Source: Agarilytica sp045430305
GTDB lineage: Bacteria; Pseudomonadota; Gammaproteobacteria; Pseudomonadales; Cellvibrionaceae
DNA: 64,000 nt
Reading direction: 5' to 3'
Assembly (NCBI GenBank): GCA_045430305.1
Contig: JAILXW010000002.1
Coordinates: 372,001 to 436,000, forward strand
This document shows positions 27,061 to 36,106 of this stretch, piece by piece; the stretch's first letter is position 1; every line of letters begins with the position of its first letter. Below the pieces are notes generated by a model, which was not told where the DNA came from, ran no database searches, and saw only the letters and a list, made by a program, of their open reading frames with translations. The position numbers and the translations under genes were made by a program.

Positions 27061-27969
27061 ATGTTGTGGCAACGGAAATTTATTATGCGAATATCTGCCT
27101 TTATCTTTCTAGTTGTTTATCCATGTATGACAACTGCGGCAGGTTTTTCAGCCAACTTTGAACTGGGCGCATTATATGATTCTCGCCTGGCTTTGGATGA
27201 GCCGGATTTTACATCAGAAAGTAGCGATTCTGCATTGTCTTATTCTGCGTATGGAGAGTGGAAAGAAAAAGTTGATAAAAATACCGAGGTTCGAGCAGAC
27301 TTCTCTCTTTTTGAAGTTCGTCAAAATGAGTTTGAGGAATATAATTTACGCTCACTTTTATATGGGGCTGCACTCGTCCACGCCCGTTGGGATGCGGACC
27401 TCGGTCTAGAAGCGCATCATTCTCAGACTGAATTAGATGGGTCTGAATTTCTTAGTATTACGACATTAAATCCATATTATTCTCGGTTTGTTCGGGAGTC
27501 GATCTATATGCGGCTAGGTTGGGAACACACCGAAAAAATTTACGTTGATAGTTCAGATCAAGACGCCTCTAAAAATTCGTTTTCATCGCACTTTTATGTT
27601 TTTTCTAGAGATGGAAAGAATTATTTTTTACTGGCATATAGGGTTGAGAATGAAGATGCAAAAAACTCTGTTTATGATGCAAGTGAACACTACTTGCGTT
27701 GTCAGTGGACGCAAAAGAGTATGTGGCGTGAACGATCTGTTGTCTCTAGGGTTGGGGCCTCCTATGAAATAAGGAAATATAAAAATAACTTAGAGGAATA
27801 CGGGGTTGCAGATGAAAAGCAGGTTGCGCTCTATGTTGAATCGCAACTATATCTTAGTGCTAATACTTATATTCGTTTAAGGCTGGAGTATGAGGACAAT
27901 GCCTCAGACCTTTCTGACCAAGATTACCATCGACATGTCATTGAAAGTGCTTTTGGAATGGATTTCTAG
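27061..27969 (+). CDS. Predicted outer-membrane beta-barrel protein of unknown function
   Basis: From ATG 27061 (AGAGGAG 10 nt upstream) the product has 302 residues with a signal peptide ending near TTAAGFSA. The mature part is made of alternating short strands rich in aromatic and charged residues (YSAYGEWKEK, RLRLEYEDNASDL) and ends in HVIESAFGMDF, with the terminal Phe typical of outer-membrane barrels. I recognise no family. It follows the EAL sensor after about 120 nt and converges on the subtilisin gene. Confidence 0.7.
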   Translation: MLWQRKFIMRISAFIFLVVYPCMTTAAGFSANFELGALYDSRLALDEPDFTSESSDSALSYSAYGEWKEKVDKNTEVRADFSLFEVRQNEFEEYNLRSLLYGAALVHARWDADLGLEAHHSQTELDGSEFLSITTLNPYYSRFVRESIYMRLGWEHTEKIYVDSSDQDASKNSFSSHFYVFSRDGKNYFLLAYRVENEDAKNSVYDASEHYLRCQWTQKSMWRERSVVSRVGASYEIRKYKNNLEEYGVADEKQVALYVESQLYLSANTYIRLRLEYEDNASDLSDQDYHRHVIESAFGMDF

Positions 27970-27980
27970 CCTCATCTGAG

Positions 27981-29459
27981 TTACAGCGGTACTTGAATAA
28001 GACCGCTGCCATATACCTCGTCAGCGCCAGTTTTTCCTAGATCTTTCGTATTATTAATTAATGTACCAATAATATTTTCGCTAGACGCCGTGCTTTCAAT
28101 GTACGCGGCGAGTGCTGATGCGAAAGGCACCGCGAACGATGTTCCAGAAGAGGTGGTGTATTGGTTGTCTGGCGCGGCGTGTTTAATATTGACGCCGGGA
28201 GCTGCGACATCAATATAATCACCTCTGTTAGATTTAAAATAAGCCTTAAGCTTTTGATTGACAGCCGTGACCGCCACCACAGACTGATAAGCTGCCGGGA
28301 ATACAGGCGGCGCCGTTGGGCCGTTATTGCCTGCGGCTGCAAGTATTGTGATGCCTCGTTTGTCTAAGCGCTCGATTGCGTACTGCAGTAAGCTGTTTTT
28401 AGGCCCGGCCAAGCTCATATTAATAATTTTTACATTCTCTTGCGCGAGCCAATCAAGCGCGAGCAACAGGCTCTTAACGCTTGCTGCGTGTTTTATTTCG
28501 GGTGTGTTATAAAACACGCTGGCGCTGTAAAGCCTCACATTCGGTAACAAACCTTGATAGCGCTTCGAACTGCCTACTAGCATTGACGCAATCGCAGTGC
28601 CGTGGTGGTTCGGTTCGTTCAAGTTCTTTTCAACAAACGAGCGTTGACGAATATTCGCGTTTTTAAATACTTCGTGCGAGAGTTCAACGTGTGTGTCTAT
28701 GATACCAATTGCCATATTGTTAGAGGCTGAGACTGATTTAAAGTGTAAAGCACTTCGAGGCTCCCAGGCATTGTTTGGGTTCTTTTTAGGGTTCGCCTGG
28801 GTTTGAAATAAATGGTTGTAGTCAATCGCTGAGTTTCCCATAATTTCGAGTTTTTCTTGCTTTGCCTGGCTAAGTGTTTTGTTTTCAGGTTCTTTGATCT
28901 CTAATAACACTTTGCCGAGTGATTTTAGTGTGGTGGATTGGATTATCTCAAAGCCACTGCGTTCCAAATTATTTACAGTACTTGCATCCGTCAGAATGAG
29001 CCATTGCCTTTGTAAGCGATAAAACCCCTGTTTGTTTTGGGTGATATCGTGGAATGTGGTGGCCTTGTTGTGCTTGCGAGATTTGCTCTTACCTTGACTG
29101 CTATTCGGGTTCAAGCTTGCAGCTGATTCGCTTTTGATAGTTTCAATAGCTTCCTTGCGCAGCTCAGGGTCTTTCATGACGCTGCTCATGCCTTTGCTCT
29201 CTATCGATTTGGAGAGTTGTTTTTCAATACGTTTTTCTAGCTGCTTCTCAAGCCCCTTGCCAATAGTCTTTTCCGCATTCTTTTCCGTGCTTCGTGAGGC
29301 TCTGTTTTCGAGAGCTATGTCGCTTTGAGCGAAAGCCAGCCCAAGGCCGTGCGGGCAGCTTACTGAAGCGGGAATAACGGCCACGATGGCAAAAATCAGG
29401 TATAACACCTTGATTTTTATGGCAAAAAGAAATAATGGGTGCGGGCTTTCAGTACGCAT
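27981..29459 (-). CDS. Secreted subtilisin-like (S8) serine protease
   Basis: After a signal peptide (about residues 1-45) comes a 190-residue pro-region rich in charged helices (KQLEKRIEKQLSKSI) that may be an inhibitory or anchoring segment. The S8 domain has Asp255 in GIIDTHVE, His286 in NHHGTAIA, Asn378 in AAGNNGP as oxyanion residue and Ser441 in SSGTSFAVP, so it should be active. It is transcribed away from the ECF sigma factor gene, 137 nt apart, with a DUF4382 lipoprotein further on. Such a layout suggests sigma-controlled expression of the protease. Substrate unknown. Confidence 0.93.
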   Translation of the reverse strand: MRTESPHPLFLFAIKIKVLYLIFAIVAVIPASVSCPHGLGLAFAQSDIALENRASRSTEKNAEKTIGKGLEKQLEKRIEKQLSKSIESKGMSSVMKDPELRKEAIETIKSESAASLNPNSSQGKSKSRKHNKATTFHDITQNKQGFYRLQRQWLILTDASTVNNLERSGFEIIQSTTLKSLGKVLLEIKEPENKTLSQAKQEKLEIMGNSAIDYNHLFQTQANPKKNPNNAWEPRSALHFKSVSASNNMAIGIIDTHVELSHEVFKNANIRQRSFVEKNLNEPNHHGTAIASMLVGSSKRYQGLLPNVRLYSASVFYNTPEIKHAASVKSLLLALDWLAQENVKIINMSLAGPKNSLLQYAIERLDKRGITILAAAGNNGPTAPPVFPAAYQSVVAVTAVNQKLKAYFKSNRGDYIDVAAPGVNIKHAAPDNQYTTSSGTSFAVPFASALAAYIESTASSENIIGTLINNTKDLGKTGADEVYGSGLIQVPL

Positions 29460-29596
29460 ATTTTGCGTCCTTTATAAAACTGTTAATTGTTAACCATACT
29501 ACTGTAAACGTGATAAATAAAAAAAGTATTCCCCGAATGGAATAACACATCGGTTTGATCCGTTTACGCACCAGAAGGCAAAAATAAAGGTAATCC

Positions 29597-30127
29597 ATGG
29601 AATCTGCCCAAAATGTACTAAGGCGTGAGCTGAGTCGGCTACGCAGGTTTGCTTATTCTCTCACGGGAAGTGCCGCCGACGCCGACGATTTAGTGCATGA
29701 CCTCGCAGTAAAGATTCTTGAAAAGGGCCTGCCCGACATGCCGGACCCAGTGCCTTGGATGATTACCTTATGTAAAAATCTGTGGATCGACGAATTAAGG
29801 TATCGGGCTGTGCGGTCGCGGAAAAACTCTGATGGCGCCGGTTCAAGCGGTGGTAGTTCTCAAAGTGATGGCAGCGAGGCGATGGACGTGAATGTTGAAG
29901 TGTGTAACAGCCTGAATAAAGTGTATTGCCATCGGGTTGTGGAAGGCTTACAAGCGCTACCAGAAGGGCAGCGCGTTGCGTTGAGCCTAGTCACCATAGA
30001 AGGGATGAGTTACGCAGAAACTGCAAAGGTGCTGGATGTGCCCATTGGGACTGTGATGAGTCGTGTAGCACGTGCTCGTGCCATGTTACTTGAAATTTTC
30101 AGTGATAAAACTGAGACGACATTATGA
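29597..30127 (+). CDS. ECF-family RNA polymerase sigma factor
   Basis: The 176 residues contain sigma region 2 (LSRLRRFAYSLTGSAADADDLVHDLAVKIL and the WMITLCKNLWIDELR segment) and region 4 (LPEGQRVALSLVTIEGMSYAETAKVLDVPIGTVMSRVARAR). The linker is unusually Gly/Ser-rich. The stop overlaps the anti-sigma start (ATGA), so the pair is made together, the usual ECF arrangement. The 137 nt upstream contain a GTAAACG (29504-29510)/CGTTTAC (29561-29567) pair that may belong to its control. Confidence 0.93.
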   Translation: MESAQNVLRRELSRLRRFAYSLTGSAADADDLVHDLAVKILEKGLPDMPDPVPWMITLCKNLWIDELRYRAVRSRKNSDGAGSSGGSSQSDGSEAMDVNVEVCNSLNKVYCHRVVEGLQALPEGQRVALSLVTIEGMSYAETAKVLDVPIGTVMSRVARARAMLLEIFSDKTETTL

Positions 30128-30906
30128 ATGACATTGATCTAGAAATACTATCCGCTTACATTGATGAAGAATTGGACGCACCCCAAACAGACGCTATAAA
30201 GCAACGTTTGGAAAATGATCCTGCGCTTCGTATGGTGTATAAAAAAATGCACACCGATAATCAACTCATTAAGCAAAGTATCTTTTTGATCGACGAAAGC
30301 CCCGTGTCGCCACGATTAAATGCCCTGCTAGATTCAGCCGATACAGCAGTCTCAGTGGAATCGCGTGGCAGCATTATCATGTCTTTCTTCAATCAACTTA
30401 AAAGCATTTTTACCGTTCCGAAAGAAAGTCTCTTTTGGCCTTCAGCTGCAATGGCATCTGTGTTGTTTGTCATGGTCTCGATCATCTATTTCAATACCAA
30501 AGCAATACATGAAGATGTGGTAAAACTTAGCGTCTCTGGCAAGTTGGTGCCCGACTTAATCTCATCGAGTTTGAGTACAGCAGTGTCAGGCAGTGAAGTT
30601 CACATTTCTGATTTTACGGTTAAGCACAAACTGGCGTTTATGCGAGACGATAACGTGTTGTGTAAGCAGTACGAAGTGCGCTCCTCTAATGAGTTGGTCA
30701 ATGCGGTCGCGTGCTATTCAAATGGTGATTGGCGTAATACAGTGGTAGAGCGCTCCACTATTTTAAGCGTTGAAGAAAATACCTATCAAACCGCTAGTGG
30801 TGATTCCGGCTCATTTGTAGATAACTACATTCAGGAAAAAATCAAAGATATTCCTCTTTCTTCTATGGAAGAGCGAGCATTGCTAGATTCAAAGTTGGCG
30901 AAATAG
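30124..30906 (+). CDS. Membrane-bound anti-sigma factor
   Basis: The N-terminal 60 residues match the anti-sigma fold (LEILSAYIDEELDAPQTDAIKQRLENDPALR). A single transmembrane helix follows at about residues 108-128 (FWPSAAMASVLFVMVSIIYF), then a periplasmic domain of about 130 residues with two or three cysteines. It should hold the ECF sigma factor at the membrane until an envelope signal releases it. It overlaps the sigma gene by four bases. Confidence 0.88.
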   Translation: MNDIDLEILSAYIDEELDAPQTDAIKQRLENDPALRMVYKKMHTDNQLIKQSIFLIDESPVSPRLNALLDSADTAVSVESRGSIIMSFFNQLKSIFTVPKESLFWPSAAMASVLFVMVSIIYFNTKAIHEDVVKLSVSGKLVPDLISSSLSTAVSGSEVHISDFTVKHKLAFMRDDNVLCKQYEVRSSNELVNAVACYSNGDWRNTVVERSTILSVEENTYQTASGDSGSFVDNYIQEKIKDIPLSSMEERALLDSKLAK

Positions 30907-31033
30907 CCGCCAAAATCAATTCAATTATTGAGCAATTCATGGAATAAGCTCAGTTACCCACGCGTTTACTTCTTACAAGCCGAGAAATACATGCTCTGCT
31001 TCTGTATCTGTCAATACTCATAAGGTGATAAAA

Positions 31034-31930
31034 ATGAAACATTTTCTCGCAGCTCTTTTCTCTCTAACACTTATCGCGTGTGGTGGTGGAGGTGGAAGCG
31101 GATCTGACGGAATGGGGCGATTGGTCGTTGGCCTAACAGATGCGCCCGTTGATAACGCAGATGCTGTTGTAGTGACATTTGATGCAATCTCTATCAAGCC
31201 TCAAAGTGGGCCAGCAGTCGATATTGAATTGGTCGAAGCGATGTCGATCGATGTTTTATCTTATCAAGGCGAAGACAGGGTATTGTTGCTAGATGACGTC
31301 GCCGTAGAGCCTGGTGATTACAACTGGATGCGCTTGTCTGTTATTGAAGAAGATTCCTATATTGAGATCGATGGGCTGCAATTTCCGCTTGAAATACCAA
31401 GTGGTGCAGAGCGGGGTCTACAGCTAAACCAAGGCTTTGGTGTGGCGGCAGGGGCAGTGACAGATTTCACCTTAGATTTTGATTTGCGTAAATCAGTCCA
31501 CCAAGAAGGCACTGGTGACTATAAGCTTCGCCCAACTATCCGCGTGATAAATACTCTAGAAATGGGGAGCGTTTCGGGCACCGTGGCGGCAGACTTAATT
31601 AATAGCGAGCTATGTAATAATGGCGATAACAATGATACCGGCAACGTCGTGTATTTCTTTAACGGTACAGATCAAATCCCACAAGATGAACAAGGTGCTG
31701 AAGGCGATCCCGCTTTATCGGCTTCGGTCACATATAACAGCGAGTCTGATACTTACGAGTTTTTGGCTGGTTTTGTCGCAGTGGGTAACTACACTGCTGT
31801 ATTTACCTGCGATGCCAGCTTAGATGTAGCGACAGAAAACAATTCTGATGTGGTGCTATTTGGAGACCCGATAAATGTCAGTGTCACGCTAGGTGAGCGT
31901 TCAACGATAGAATTTACTGCGAGCCTATAA
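31034..31930 (+). CDS. DUF4382 lipoprotein
   Basis: ATG 31034 follows AAGGTGATAAAA; an in-frame GTG lies 9 nt upstream. The signal peptide ends in the lipobox LIACG, followed by GGGGGSGSDG. The mature part carries the DUF4382 signature (LVVGLTDAPVDNADAVVVTFDAISI ... VEPGDYNWMRLSV ... DFTLDFDLRKSV) and then a second, Asn/Asp-rich domain. The family is found in marine gammaproteobacteria and its role is unknown. The gene follows the anti-sigma gene by about 125 nt and could belong to the same regulon. Confidence 0.87.
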   Translation: MKHFLAALFSLTLIACGGGGGSGSDGMGRLVVGLTDAPVDNADAVVVTFDAISIKPQSGPAVDIELVEAMSIDVLSYQGEDRVLLLDDVAVEPGDYNWMRLSVIEEDSYIEIDGLQFPLEIPSGAERGLQLNQGFGVAAGAVTDFTLDFDLRKSVHQEGTGDYKLRPTIRVINTLEMGSVSGTVAADLINSELCNNGDNNDTGNVVYFFNGTDQIPQDEQGAEGDPALSASVTYNSESDTYEFLAGFVAVGNYTAVFTCDASLDVATENNSDVVLFGDPINVSVTLGERSTIEFTASL

Positions 31931-31937
31931 ATAAGTT

Positions 31938-31958
31938 TTTCTGTGTTGGCCACAGAAA
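31938..31958. repeat. Hairpin after the DUF4382 gene
   Basis: TTTCTGTG and CACAGAAA form a perfect 8-pair stem around TTGGC, with no clear T run after it. It may be a weak terminator or a transcript-end stem. Confidence 0.4.
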
Positions 31959-32061
31959 GTGATGAATAGAATCGCGCAGTATTTGGTAGCGCAGATAAGA
32001 CAGAAAGTGAGTAACAAAAATTTCGTTTAACTTAGATTATGGACAATAGGTTGGTAATACT

Positions 32062-32970
32062 ATGCCTGAGAAATATTCATATTTTTTTAAAATGATGGGA
32101 TCTTTGTGTCACGTGCAGGTTTATGCCGAAGACCAGACGAGTGCGAATAAATATTTTTCATATGCCAAATCAGAACTGGATCGTATCGAGCGTAAATATT
32201 CTAGAGATAATAAGTTTAGCGTCGTAAGCCAAATTAACGCATCGTCTGGCACAGGTAGATCTGTAAAGTTAGACAGCGAAACGCGCTATTTGGTGGATTA
32301 CGCAGAGCGAATATACAAACAAAGTAATGGAATGTTTGATATTACTACAGCGGTTCTACGTGATTTATGGAATGGAAAAAATGGAGTTGAACCAAGCCAA
32401 GGAACATTGGAAGAAACACTCATTAATTTAACGGGTTGGAATATTGTTGGCTGGGGTGGTGGCGAGATACTCCTGCCAGAAACCGGAATGAAAATAGATT
32501 TTGATACATTTATCAAAGAATATGCGGCAGACAAACTCGTAAAAATACTGGGCTTGCAGGGCGCGCCTTCTGTATGTGTTGATTTAGGTGGTTCCGTTGC
32601 CGTGAGTGGTCCAAATCTAGATGGGGGGCCGTGGAATATTGAAGTTGCCAGCCCTTGTGACACGCTAAAGATTATTACTGAACTACCAATTGTTTCAGGT
32701 GGTCTCGCGGGGAATCATGGTGTTGGCCCGTCTTCTGAATCTGGCTTTGATTCTTTTGGACAACTGTATTGTCCAAAAACTGGTTTGCCTGTGCACTGTG
32801 AATCCGTGGTGAAGGTTCAGGCTGAGCGGTGTTTGGTTGCCGGGGTCATTACTGCTATCGCAATGTTGCAAGGGGAAGAGGCAGGAATCGACTGGCTGTC
32901 GAAGCTTGGTATTCCATTTATAGTGTATAGACCAGATGATGACCGTATAGAGCACAAAAAAATTGCTTAA
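32062..32970 (+). CDS. ApbE-like FAD:protein FMN transferase, unusual motif
   Basis: ApbE proteins attach FMN to Thr or Ser of exported flavoproteins. The 302 residues follow the family layout: MGSLCHVQVY at the start, a YKQSNGMFDITTAVLRDLW segment, VDLGGSVAVSG, and a C-terminal GLAGNHG...HPKTG-like part (here YCPKTGLPV). The normally Gly-rich motif before KEYAAD reads DFDTFIKEYAAD, where relatives have DFGG-type sequences. No signal peptide or lipobox is present, though the family is usually exported. It could be a cytoplasmic or decayed paralogue. A terminator follows. Confidence 0.8.
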   Translation: MPEKYSYFFKMMGSLCHVQVYAEDQTSANKYFSYAKSELDRIERKYSRDNKFSVVSQINASSGTGRSVKLDSETRYLVDYAERIYKQSNGMFDITTAVLRDLWNGKNGVEPSQGTLEETLINLTGWNIVGWGGGEILLPETGMKIDFDTFIKEYAADKLVKILGLQGAPSVCVDLGGSVAVSGPNLDGGPWNIEVASPCDTLKIITELPIVSGGLAGNHGVGPSSESGFDSFGQLYCPKTGLPVHCESVVKVQAERCLVAGVITAIAMLQGEEAGIDWLSKLGIPFIVYRPDDDRIEHKKIA

Positions 32971-33008
32971 TAAATTTAGCCTTTAATGGCTTAATACTCT
33001 GAAGTTTT

Positions 33009-33032
33009 GGCCACGCAAAGTGGCCTTTTTTT
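33009..33032 (+). terminator. Intrinsic terminator after the apbE-like gene
   Basis: GGCCAC (33009-33014) pairs with GTGGCC (33020-33025) around GCAAA, followed by seven T. It separates this gene from the convergent exonuclease gene. Confidence 0.9.
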
Positions 33033-33041
33033 GTTGTACAT

Positions 33042-33722
33042 TTATGCGCTGTGCAAGGCCAGGTCAGAAATTTTTAGGTCGTTTTTGGGGCTTAAGTTTT
33101 CACACTGAGCAAGGAATAATTCGGCGGTCGCACGTGCGTCACTTAATGCGTTATGCTCGGTCAGTGGGGGAAGATTGTATCTCTCTCTACATAGATTAAG
33201 TTGCAGTGAATCTCGACGGTTTTGCATGGAAAGCCTTTTCTGCTCTATCTCAAGGGTATCTAGATATGTAAATAGCAGGGGGCAACCCACTGTTTCTAGT
33301 GCAGCCTTTTGCAAAAAAGCGATGTCGAGAGGTGCATGGTGAAAAATAATAATTTTGTTTAAGGCGTCACGAATAAAAATACTTAGCACTTTTCCAACGC
33401 TTGCAGCGCCAGCAACACGTGAATCATGTAGGCCATGAATTTTGGCGCTATTGCTAACACCGCTCTCAGAATAAATGAGCATATGATTAGATTTTCCAAG
33501 AATCACTTTTTTTGCGCTTATCTCAATCCAGCCAATACTTAGAAGAGAGTCTTTTGCTGGATTTAACCCTGTCATTTCACAGTCGACGGCGAGAAAGCTA
33601 GATTCAGAAATAGAGGAAGATGTGGTTGGGAAAGAGGATTCATACAGGTCGGAAAATACGCCCTTGCGTGCTGTTTGTTTCCAGCGCGATTTCTTTAATT
33701 GATATTTCAGTTTAGATAACAC
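33042..33722 (-). CDS. DnaQ-like (DEDDh) 3'-5' exonuclease
   Basis: The exonuclease domain has motif I FLAVDCEMTGLNP (Asp, Glu), motif II with the HHAPLDIAFL segment and motif III HNALSDARATAELFL (His and Asp), the DEDDh set of RNase T and DNA polymerase epsilon subunits. The first 40 residues are basic. Its start overlaps the end of the DUF294 gene by 11 bases. Pairing of such an exonuclease with a cNMP/CBS/DUF294 protein next to acetate genes recurs in gammaproteobacteria as far as I recall, which suggests a joint nucleotide-related role. Substrate is unknown. Confidence 0.9.
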   Translation of the reverse strand: MLSKLKYQLKKSRWKQTARKGVFSDLYESSFPTTSSSISESSFLAVDCEMTGLNPAKDSLLSIGWIEISAKKVILGKSNHMLIYSESGVSNSAKIHGLHDSRVAGAASVGKVLSIFIRDALNKIIIFHHAPLDIAFLQKAALETVGCPLLFTYLDTLEIEQKRLSMQNRRDSLQLNLCRERYNLPPLTEHNALSDARATAELFLAQCENLSPKNDLKISDLALHSA

Positions 33723-35559
33723 CGTGTCCGAACCTGAGTTTGACAGTTTGTTGGCAGTTTCTTACCGTATTAAACGCACTTTTTAGCTGGTGACGGGTTA
33801 GAGGTGACACGCTGTCTGGGTCGAGATTGTTGCTTGGAGTGAGTCCTTTCGCTAATAGATGTTGTTGGTTTTCTAGTCTCAGAGCGGCGATAAATTCGTG
33901 TGCATCACAAAGACTGTCAGCTGTTTCTTGGTGAAGCGCTTGATGTTTTTTTAATGCTCGAATACGGTCAAGCGTGTTTACCTCGTCAATGCCTTGCGAC
34001 AAGGTGTATAACCTAGCAATATCAACTATAGGTATTGTACCCCGGTGTTTCATGTCTAAAACAGAATTATGATCGCCATCTTTTTCCAGTACAAAAGTCT
34101 TAAAAAAACCTAGGGGTGGTGAGTGGCTCAAGGCGTTTTGGGTGAGGCAGGCGAGGAAGATGCTATTGTTTTTCGCTTTTTCTAATACGGCATTACGTAA
34201 ATCGCGAACTAAGCCATCGTTCCCGGTTAGCATTCTCATGTCATAAAAAATACTAGCATGCATCAGTGCCTTTGGGTCTGGCTCTTCGATCCACTGAAAG
34301 AATTTTTTTCGCCAATCTTCTTCTCGTAAGCACCATTTTGGGTTCATTGCCATGACGTCTCCGGGGCATAATTTTACACCGCACTGGCCAAGGCCTTCAC
34401 AGACAAATTTTGCTAGAGAAAGAAAATACTGGATGTGCTCTTCATTTGCGTCGTTGGCAAGAATGAGGCCGTTGTCTTGATCTGAATTTAAAGCCTGTTC
34501 TTTTCTTCCTTGCGAACCAAAAGCGAGCCATGCGTAGGGCACGGGGGCTTCGCCTAGTCGTTTTTCGGCTAGGTGTATTAAGCGAATGGTGAGCGCATCG
34601 GTGATCGATGTAATGATACGGCCAATTTCTTCTGCTCTCACCGATGCAAGAATGAGCTTTTCGATTAAGCTCGGAAGTTTAGTAAAGGTGTCCCGTAATT
34701 TATCGACGGAATTATCGCGTTTAATCGCTTGTATTAAAAATAATGGTTCAGAGTTTCTTGATCGAATTAGGTCGCTTAAGCTAGTAATTCCAAGTAATTT
34801 TCCTTCATCAGTGACGGGCAAGTGGTGAATCTGTTGCGACATCATCGTGAGGTAGCTTTCATGAACCGTTGCGCGAGGCGAAAGTTGAATAGGGTCGTGC
34901 GTCATGATGGCTTCAATGGGAAGCGATAGGTCTAAATTATTTGCTACAGCTCGCGTGCGTAAGTCTCGGTCAGTGACAATGCCAAGTACCTTGTCGTTTT
35001 CTGTGATTAACAAGGATGATACCTGGTGGTCCGACATTACTTTAGCGGCCCAATGAATGGAGGTAGTGGGGCGGGTTGTGGCGACATGTTTTTGCATGAT
35101 TTGAGCAATGCTTAAACCAAATTCGACATCTTGAGAAACGTTTGTACTAGGCGTTTGTATTCGACGTTTGTATTCGCGTGTGAAAAACTGGTCGAAAGTC
35201 GGGTGGTTATGACGGAGGTGTGAAAACTCTTCAAGAGAAATTTGGAAAACTAGGCCGTCTTCAAGCACCTTAAACGTGTTTATGGAATCTTCGCCGCTAA
35301 GTATGGGGCCATACCCAAAACAATCGCCGGTACTGATCCGGTCTATCAATAGGCCCTTTTCTGAACGAATTTCTACACTGCCACTGCGCAATATACGTAG
35401 GCTTTTAGGGTTACTGTTGACGTTTACTTGTTGACCTGCTTTTACGTACGCGACTTCAATTCTTTTCGAAAGTTGTGCGAGTACACTTTTATCAACCTCG
35501 TTGAAAGGTGGGTAGAAGGTAAGAAACTCAATAACATCTTGAAAGCTATTCATTTTCAA
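33712..35559 (-). CDS. cNMP-binding / CBS-pair / DUF294 nucleotidyltransferase-like protein
   Basis: Order in 615 residues: cyclic-nucleotide-binding domain (about 10-130), two CBS motifs (about 150-275), a DUF294 nucleotidyltransferase-like domain with FGSQGRKEQ and DQDNG (about 300-430), and the DUF294 C-terminal substrate-binding domain. GlnD-like proteins share the nucleotidyltransferase core. It probably senses adenine nucleotides through the CBS pair and modifies a partner, but neither is known. Its end overlaps the exonuclease start (11 bp), and its start overlaps the preceding small membrane gene (14 bp), so three genes form one tight operon. Confidence 0.9.
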   Translation of the reverse strand: MKMNSFQDVIEFLTFYPPFNEVDKSVLAQLSKRIEVAYVKAGQQVNVNSNPKSLRILRSGSVEIRSEKGLLIDRISTGDCFGYGPILSGEDSINTFKVLEDGLVFQISLEEFSHLRHNHPTFDQFFTREYKRRIQTPSTNVSQDVEFGLSIAQIMQKHVATTRPTTSIHWAAKVMSDHQVSSLLITENDKVLGIVTDRDLRTRAVANNLDLSLPIEAIMTHDPIQLSPRATVHESYLTMMSQQIHHLPVTDEGKLLGITSLSDLIRSRNSEPLFLIQAIKRDNSVDKLRDTFTKLPSLIEKLILASVRAEEIGRIITSITDALTIRLIHLAEKRLGEAPVPYAWLAFGSQGRKEQALNSDQDNGLILANDANEEHIQYFLSLAKFVCEGLGQCGVKLCPGDVMAMNPKWCLREEDWRKKFFQWIEEPDPKALMHASIFYDMRMLTGNDGLVRDLRNAVLEKAKNNSIFLACLTQNALSHSPPLGFFKTFVLEKDGDHNSVLDMKHRGTIPIVDIARLYTLSQGIDEVNTLDRIRALKKHQALHQETADSLCDAHEFIAALRLENQQHLLAKGLTPSNNLDPDSVSPLTRHQLKSAFNTVRNCQQTVKLRFGHGVI

Positions 35560-36025
35560 GTAAAAACATGGTTTTTGTTTCAGCGTAGTAAAAAACTTCT
35601 GAGGAGCTTAGTGCCAAGCGTAAGGCGCTTATTTTGTTGCTAGAGTCTGGCAGCAATATACCCTGTTTACCCTCATTGCCAATCGGGCTGGTATCGGCAG
35701 ACATGAATGTCTTTCCATTTTCGTCAAGCAATGAAAATCGCGCGCCATCAATAGGAAAGTTTGAATCAATTGCTAACCAAGTACCCTTGCTTTGATCTGA
35801 AGTATAAGGATGTATATCTATTCTAAAATCGTTATTTATGAGTGTGCATTGGCCACTTTCATAACGACAATTTGGTTTAGCAATTAGGGGGTATGAGCTA
35901 CCTGGTTTTGCTATAAGTGGTTGTGGGCCGGAGATTTTTCCGATCGCGAACCAAGTTAGCACTGCCAAAATTGGTGCTACCAGCATAGCGACAATAAAAT
36001 GTTTATTCGTAAGTACGCTGATCAT
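35546..36025 (-). CDS. Single-helix membrane-anchored protein of unknown function
   Basis: One N-terminal membrane helix (residues 9-28) is followed by a short repeated segment (PLIAKPGSSYPLIAKP) and a 120-residue domain with two Cys (CRYESGQC) and a beta-rich pattern. The domain is probably outside the inner membrane. It is the first gene of the operon with the DUF294 and exonuclease genes and lies 81 nt downstream of the symporter gene. I do not recognise the family. Confidence 0.65.
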   Translation of the reverse strand: MISVLTNKHFIVAMLVAPILAVLTWFAIGKISGPQPLIAKPGSSYPLIAKPNCRYESGQCTLINNDFRIDIHPYTSDQSKGTWLAIDSNFPIDGARFSLLDENGKTFMSADTSPIGNEGKQGILLPDSSNKISALRLALSSSEVFYYAETKTMFLLENE

Positions 36026-36106
36026 TTTAGTCCATCCTATTTTTGATACTGAATGATAGTACAGTAAGGTAAATCGCGGACGGTGAGACCGTCCGCGAGT
36101 AGGGTT

